In this document: piece after piece, positions 61,291 through 64,000 of the stretch
Layout of the letters: the number at the start of each line of letters is the position of its first letter
How positions within the stretch are numbered: the first letter of the stretch is position 1
DNA from: Mesorhizobium prunaredense
GTDB taxonomy: Bacteria > Pseudomonadota > Alphaproteobacteria > Rhizobiales > Rhizobiaceae
Direction: 5' to 3'
Assembly: GCF_900156895.1 (NCBI RefSeq)
Contig: NZ_FTPD01000001.1
Coordinates: 261,327 to 325,326 of the forward strand
Length of the DNA: 64,000 nt
Notes under the pieces: generated by a model
Seen by the model: the letters and a program-made list of their open reading frames with translations, nothing else
Database searches by the model: none
What the model was told of the DNA's origin: nothing
Translations under genes and position numbers: made by a program

Positions 61291-62304
61291 TTACCCCTCG
61301 GATTTCTCGACCTTCTGCTCGATCGCACCAAAAATCGAATGTCCGGTCCTGTCCTTCATCTCGATGCGCACCGTATCGCCAAAGCGCAGGAACGGGGTTG
61401 TCGGTTCACCAGCCTCGATCGTCTCGATCATGCGCAACTCGGCAATGCACGAATAGCCGGAGCCGCCCGCCGCAACAGGCCTGCCCGGGCCGCCGTCGAG
61501 CTTGTTGGAGACCGTGCCCGAACCGATGATGGTGCCGGCGGCGAGCGGCCGGGTTTTCGCGGCATGCGCGATCAGCGCCGGAAAATCGAAGGTCATGTCC
61601 ATGCCTGCGTTCGCCCGGCCAAACGGCTTGCCATTGAGATCGACCAGCAGCGGCAGGCTGATCTTGCCGCCATCCCAGGCGTCGCCCAGTTCGTCCGGCG
61701 TCACCGCGACGGGCGAAAACGCTGAGGACGGCTTTGATTGGAAGAAGCCGAAGCCCTTGGCCAGCTCTGGCGCGGTAAGGGAACGCAGCGTGACGTCATT
61801 GACCAGCATGACCAGCCGGATCGCGGCCCGCGTCTCATCTAGGCTTGCTCCCATAGGCACATCATCGACAATGACGGCGACCTCCGCTTCCATGTCGACG
61901 CCAAAAGCCTCGTCGGCCGCCCGGATCGGATCACGTGGCGCGATGAAACTGTCCGAACCACCCTGATAAATCAGCGGATCGGTCCAGAAGCTTGCCGGCA
62001 TTTCGGCGCCGCGCGCCTTCCGCACCAGCTCGACATGGTTCACATAGGCCGAGCCGTCGGCCCATTGATATGCGCGCGGCAACGGCGAATGGGCGTCATG
62101 CTCGTGAAAGCGCGCTGACGGCACCGCATTGTTCTCCAGCGATTCCGCCATGGCGGCGAGATGCGGCGCGATCCGGCTCCAGTCGTCGAGCGCCGCCTGC
62201 AGCGTCGGCACCAGAAACGAGGCATCGGTGAACCGCGTCAGGTCGCACGAGACGACGACCAGCTTTCCGTCGCGCGTCCCGTCCTTCAATGTGGCAAGCT
62301 TCAT
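61291..62304 (-). CDS. Fumarylacetoacetate hydrolase family protein
   Basis: A 337-residue enzyme of the FAH superfamily. An N-terminal FAH_N-like domain (MKLATLKDGTRDGKLVVVSCDLTRF) precedes the mixed-beta catalytic domain with metal ligands in DMEAEVAVIVDDVP and LVNDVTLR, and GTIIGSGTVSNKLDGG near the end. In context it cleaves fumarylacetoacetate (or maleylacetoacetate) to acetoacetate and fumarate, ending tyrosine breakdown. The ATG at 62304 follows GGAGAGGAAA. hmgA and an MBL-fold gene lie upstream in the same direction. Confidence 0.92.
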   Translation of the reverse strand: MKLATLKDGTRDGKLVVVSCDLTRFTDASFLVPTLQAALDDWSRIAPHLAAMAESLENNAVPSARFHEHDAHSPLPRAYQWADGSAYVNHVELVRKARGAEMPASFWTDPLIYQGGSDSFIAPRDPIRAADEAFGVDMEAEVAVIVDDVPMGASLDETRAAIRLVMLVNDVTLRSLTAPELAKGFGFFQSKPSSAFSPVAVTPDELGDAWDGGKISLPLLVDLNGKPFGRANAGMDMTFDFPALIAHAAKTRPLAAGTIIGSGTVSNKLDGGPGRPVAAGGSGYSCIAELRMIETIEAGEPTTPFLRFGDTVRIEMKDRTGHSIFGAIEQKVEKSEG

Positions 62305-62350
62305 ACGGTTTCCTCTCCTGATGCGGCTTTGGTGCCGATTTGAATTTTGT

Positions 62351-62417
62351 GCATGATCTCTTCCGAAAGCGGTTCTCACTTTTCGCTAACGCGGTCCTTC
62401 GGTTCGGGATCATGCTC
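62351..62417. repeat. Palindromic repeat, family C copy 2
   Basis: A 67-bp dyad: GCATGATCTCTTCCGAAAGC, ACTTTTCGCTAACGCGGTCC, GGTTCGGGATCATGC. It matches the copy at 10592-10666 block by block. The last 14 codons of the adjoining MBL-fold gene, including its stop, lie within it. Confidence 0.82.
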
Positions 62418-63281
62418 CAGCCCCACAACAAGGCCGTCTCGAGCGATCGTCAAGTCACCGGCCCATGTTTTCCTGACGGCAGCGATCCAGTCGGCCTCGC
62501 CGATCTCGGGATCGTCGGCCGGAATGAGGTGGTTGAGCACCAGTCTTTTGGCTCCTGCGTCACTGGCGATGCGCCCCGCCTCCTCAGCAAAAGTATGGCT
62601 GGCGAGCAGATGCTCTTTCAGCCGCGCGCCATTGCCGGTTTTCGCGACGAGCCGCTCGATGCCTTGTTCCAGCATGGCTTCATGGACGAGGATGTCGGCG
62701 CCTTTGGCGAAATCGGCCAATGGCGGAAAGAACGCCGTATCGGCGGAAAACACCACGCTTTGTCCGGCATGCTCGAAACGCAGCGCAAAGCAGTCGACCA
62801 CCGGCGGATGGTCGACGCGCAGCGCCAAAACCTTCAGGCCGCGCTCCTCCATCACACGGCCTTCGCCGAACTCGATGATCGAAACCATATCTTCGATATC
62901 AGGCCGGCCTTCGTCGACGATGCGAATTTCGATGTCGAATTCCATCGCCTGGCAAAAGCGCTGCCAATAATGGCCGGTGCCGGGCGGGCCGAACACAGTG
63001 ACCGGTGTCGCCAGACCCGCCGTCCAGGCGGTGTGGATCAGCGGACCGAGTTCCAGCAAATGGTCGGAATGCAGATGCGTGATGAAGACAAGGTCGAGCG
63101 CCTTCAGGCTGATGCCGGTCTCGGCCAGCCCGCGCGTCACGCCAAGCCCGCAATCCACGACGATGGTGCGCCCGCCGAATTTCAGCAGCGACGAACTCGG
63201 CCACGGACCGCCCGGCCGGAGCGCCGGGCCGCCCTTCGAGCCCAGCAGCACCAGCCGATCCCGGGCTGGATCAGCGTTCAA
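62376..63281 (-). CDS. MBL-fold metallo-hydrolase
   Basis: A 301-residue metallo-beta-lactamase-fold hydrolase. The zinc motif is [14 protein letters not shown] (about residues 66-79), with further ligands in [10 protein letters not shown] (Asp) and [12 protein letters not shown] (His), like RNase Z/lactonase-type members. The substrate is unknown; the position between hmgA and the fumarylacetoacetate hydrolase gene suggests aromatic-acid catabolism. The start overlaps the hmgA stop (ATGA). The last residues ([13 protein letters not shown]) are encoded by a family C repeat, so the original C-terminus was probably altered. Confidence 0.87.
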   Translation of the reverse strand: MNADPARDRLVLLGSKGGPALRPGGPWPSSSLLKFGGRTIVVDCGLGVTRGLAETGISLKALDLVFITHLHSDHLLELGPLIHTAWTAGLATPVTVFGPPGTGHYWQRFCQAMEFDIEIRIVDEGRPDIEDMVSIIEFGEGRVMEERGLKVLALRVDHPPVVDCFALRFEHAGQSVVFSADTAFFPPLADFAKGADILVHEAMLEQGIERLVAKTGNGARLKEHLLASHTFAEEAGRIASDAGAKRLVLNHLIPADDPEIGEADWIAAVRKTWAGDLTIARDGLVVGLEHDPEPKDRVSEK

Positions 63282-64000
63282 GACCAGTCGCCCTCGGGCG
63301 TGCCGTTGAAGCGCTTCTTCAGATCGGCCCAGCAGTCGATGTAATTGTCCTGCCGGGTTTCAACCTCGGCGGCGTAGCGGGTCAGCATCTGCGGGAATCG
63401 CGTCTCGAACATGAAGGCCATGGTGTTGTCGAGCTTGACCGGTTTCAGATCCGCGTGGAAGGCTTTTTCAAAACCTGTCGCGTCAGGCCCGTGGGCCAGC
63501 ATCAGATTGTGCAGGCTGATGCCGCCGGGGACGAAACCCTCTTCCTTGGCGTCGTACTGGCCGTGGATCAAGCCCATGAACTCGCTCATGATGTTGCGGT
63601 GATACCAGGGCGGGCGGAACGTGTTTTCGGCCACCAGCCAGCGCGGCGGGAAGATGACGAAGTCGATATTGGCGGTGCCCTCCTCGCCGCTCGGCGCGGT
63701 CAGCACCGTGAAGATCGACGGATCGGGATGGTCGAACAGGATCGCGCCGACCGGAGAAAACGTTGCAAGATCATATTTGTAGGGCGAGTAGTTGCCGTGC
63801 CACGCGACCACATCCAGCGGCGAATGATCGAGTTCGGTGACATGGAACTGGCCGCACCATTTCACGATCAGCCGGCACGGCGTCTCCTTGTCCTCGAACC
63901 AGGCGCAAGGCGTCTTGAAATCGCGCGGATTGGCCAGGCAATTGGCGCCGATCGGGCCACGATCCGGCAGCGTCAGCTTGGCGCCGTAGTTCTCGCAGAC
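63278..64000 (-). CDS. hmgA: Homogentisate 1,2-dioxygenase, C-terminal part (cut by window edge)
   Basis: The visible ~240 residues are the C-terminal half of the Fe(II) enzyme that opens homogentisate to maleylacetoacetate. Seen in order: [50 protein letters not shown], the iron site [39 protein letters not shown] (Glu and His ligands), and [22 protein letters not shown] with the third His. The 5' part lies beyond the right edge. First visible gene of the hmgA-MBL-FAH unit, which is transcribed leftward. Confidence 0.96.
   Translation of the reverse strand, partial: VCENYGAKLTLPDRGPIGANCLANPRDFKTPCAWFEDKETPCRLIVKWCGQFHVTELDHSPLDVVAWHGNYSPYKYDLATFSPVGAILFDHPDPSIFTVLTAPSGEEGTANIDFVIFPPRWLVAENTFRPPWYHRNIMSEFMGLIHGQYDAKEEGFVPGGISLHNLMLAHGPDATGFEKAFHADLKPVKLDNTMAFMFETRFPQMLTRYAAEVETRQDNYIDCWADLKKRFNGTPEGDWS

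Overview
The window reads as chromosome of an alphaproteobacterium of the order Rhizobiales, most likely Mesorhizobium or a close Phyllobacteriaceae relative. The reasons are the high GC with uniformly rhizobial gene families, a complete ndvB-ndvA pair for cyclic beta-1,2-glucan, and many short palindromic intergenic mosaic repeats typical of that group. No phage, transposase or CRISPR array was found. Both edges cut a gene: aspS at the left and hmgA at the right.

Layout. 1-13.5 kb is ordinary housekeeping and transport: aspS, a GNAT acetyltransferase, a secreted DUF2380/DUF3280 protein, two MFS transporters, rnd, guaB, rlmE, a Ppx/GppA phosphatase and a UPF0104 membrane protein, separated by several repeat elements. 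13.5-23.8 kb looks more accessory. A tRNA-Gln(CTG) is followed by an AT-richer gap, a GYD-domain gene, a frameshifted 3' fragment of metH, a CHASE-like/PAS/GGDEF/EAL protein, a methyltransferase and a SnoaL-like gene, and then the intact metH. The metH fragment and the metH 3' end thus bracket about 5 kb as direct repeats. metH has a 20-bp palindrome just upstream of its start.

23.8-31 kb begins with a truncated ornithine cyclodeaminase relic. A membrane-protein gene then stands divergent to a tightly overlapping six-gene operon (DUF4129, DUF4350, MoxR ATPase, DUF58, SpoIIM-like, RDD). This is the best candidate here for a poorly described system: a AAA+ ATPase and a von Willebrand-like partner acting with membrane proteins. 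31-36 kb holds a lyxose isomerase-type gene divergent to a D-threonine-aldolase-type gene, an isolated ccmC, and ndvA. 36-44.7 kb is the giant ndvB; its product makes cyclic beta-1,2-glucan and NdvA exports it.

44.9-53.2 kb is a complete histidine utilisation regulon. hutI-hutH-hutG-hutU-hutD run leftward and hutF-hutC rightward from one divergent region, which carries a palindrome fitting a HutC operator. Together the enzymes take histidine through urocanate, imidazolonepropionate, formiminoglutamate and formylglutamate to glutamate. 53.4-58 kb has a RidA-like gene, a zinc ABC importer behind a Zur-like box, and a sulfur module (two half-size YeeE/YedE proteins and a TIGR01244 phosphatase-like protein). 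58-64 kb carries tyrosine and homogentisate catabolism: an Lrp-type regulator divergent to hppD, then on the other strand hmgA, an MBL-fold hydrolase and a fumarylacetoacetate hydrolase. Between these lie an orphan antitoxin, a DinB protein and two small membrane proteins.
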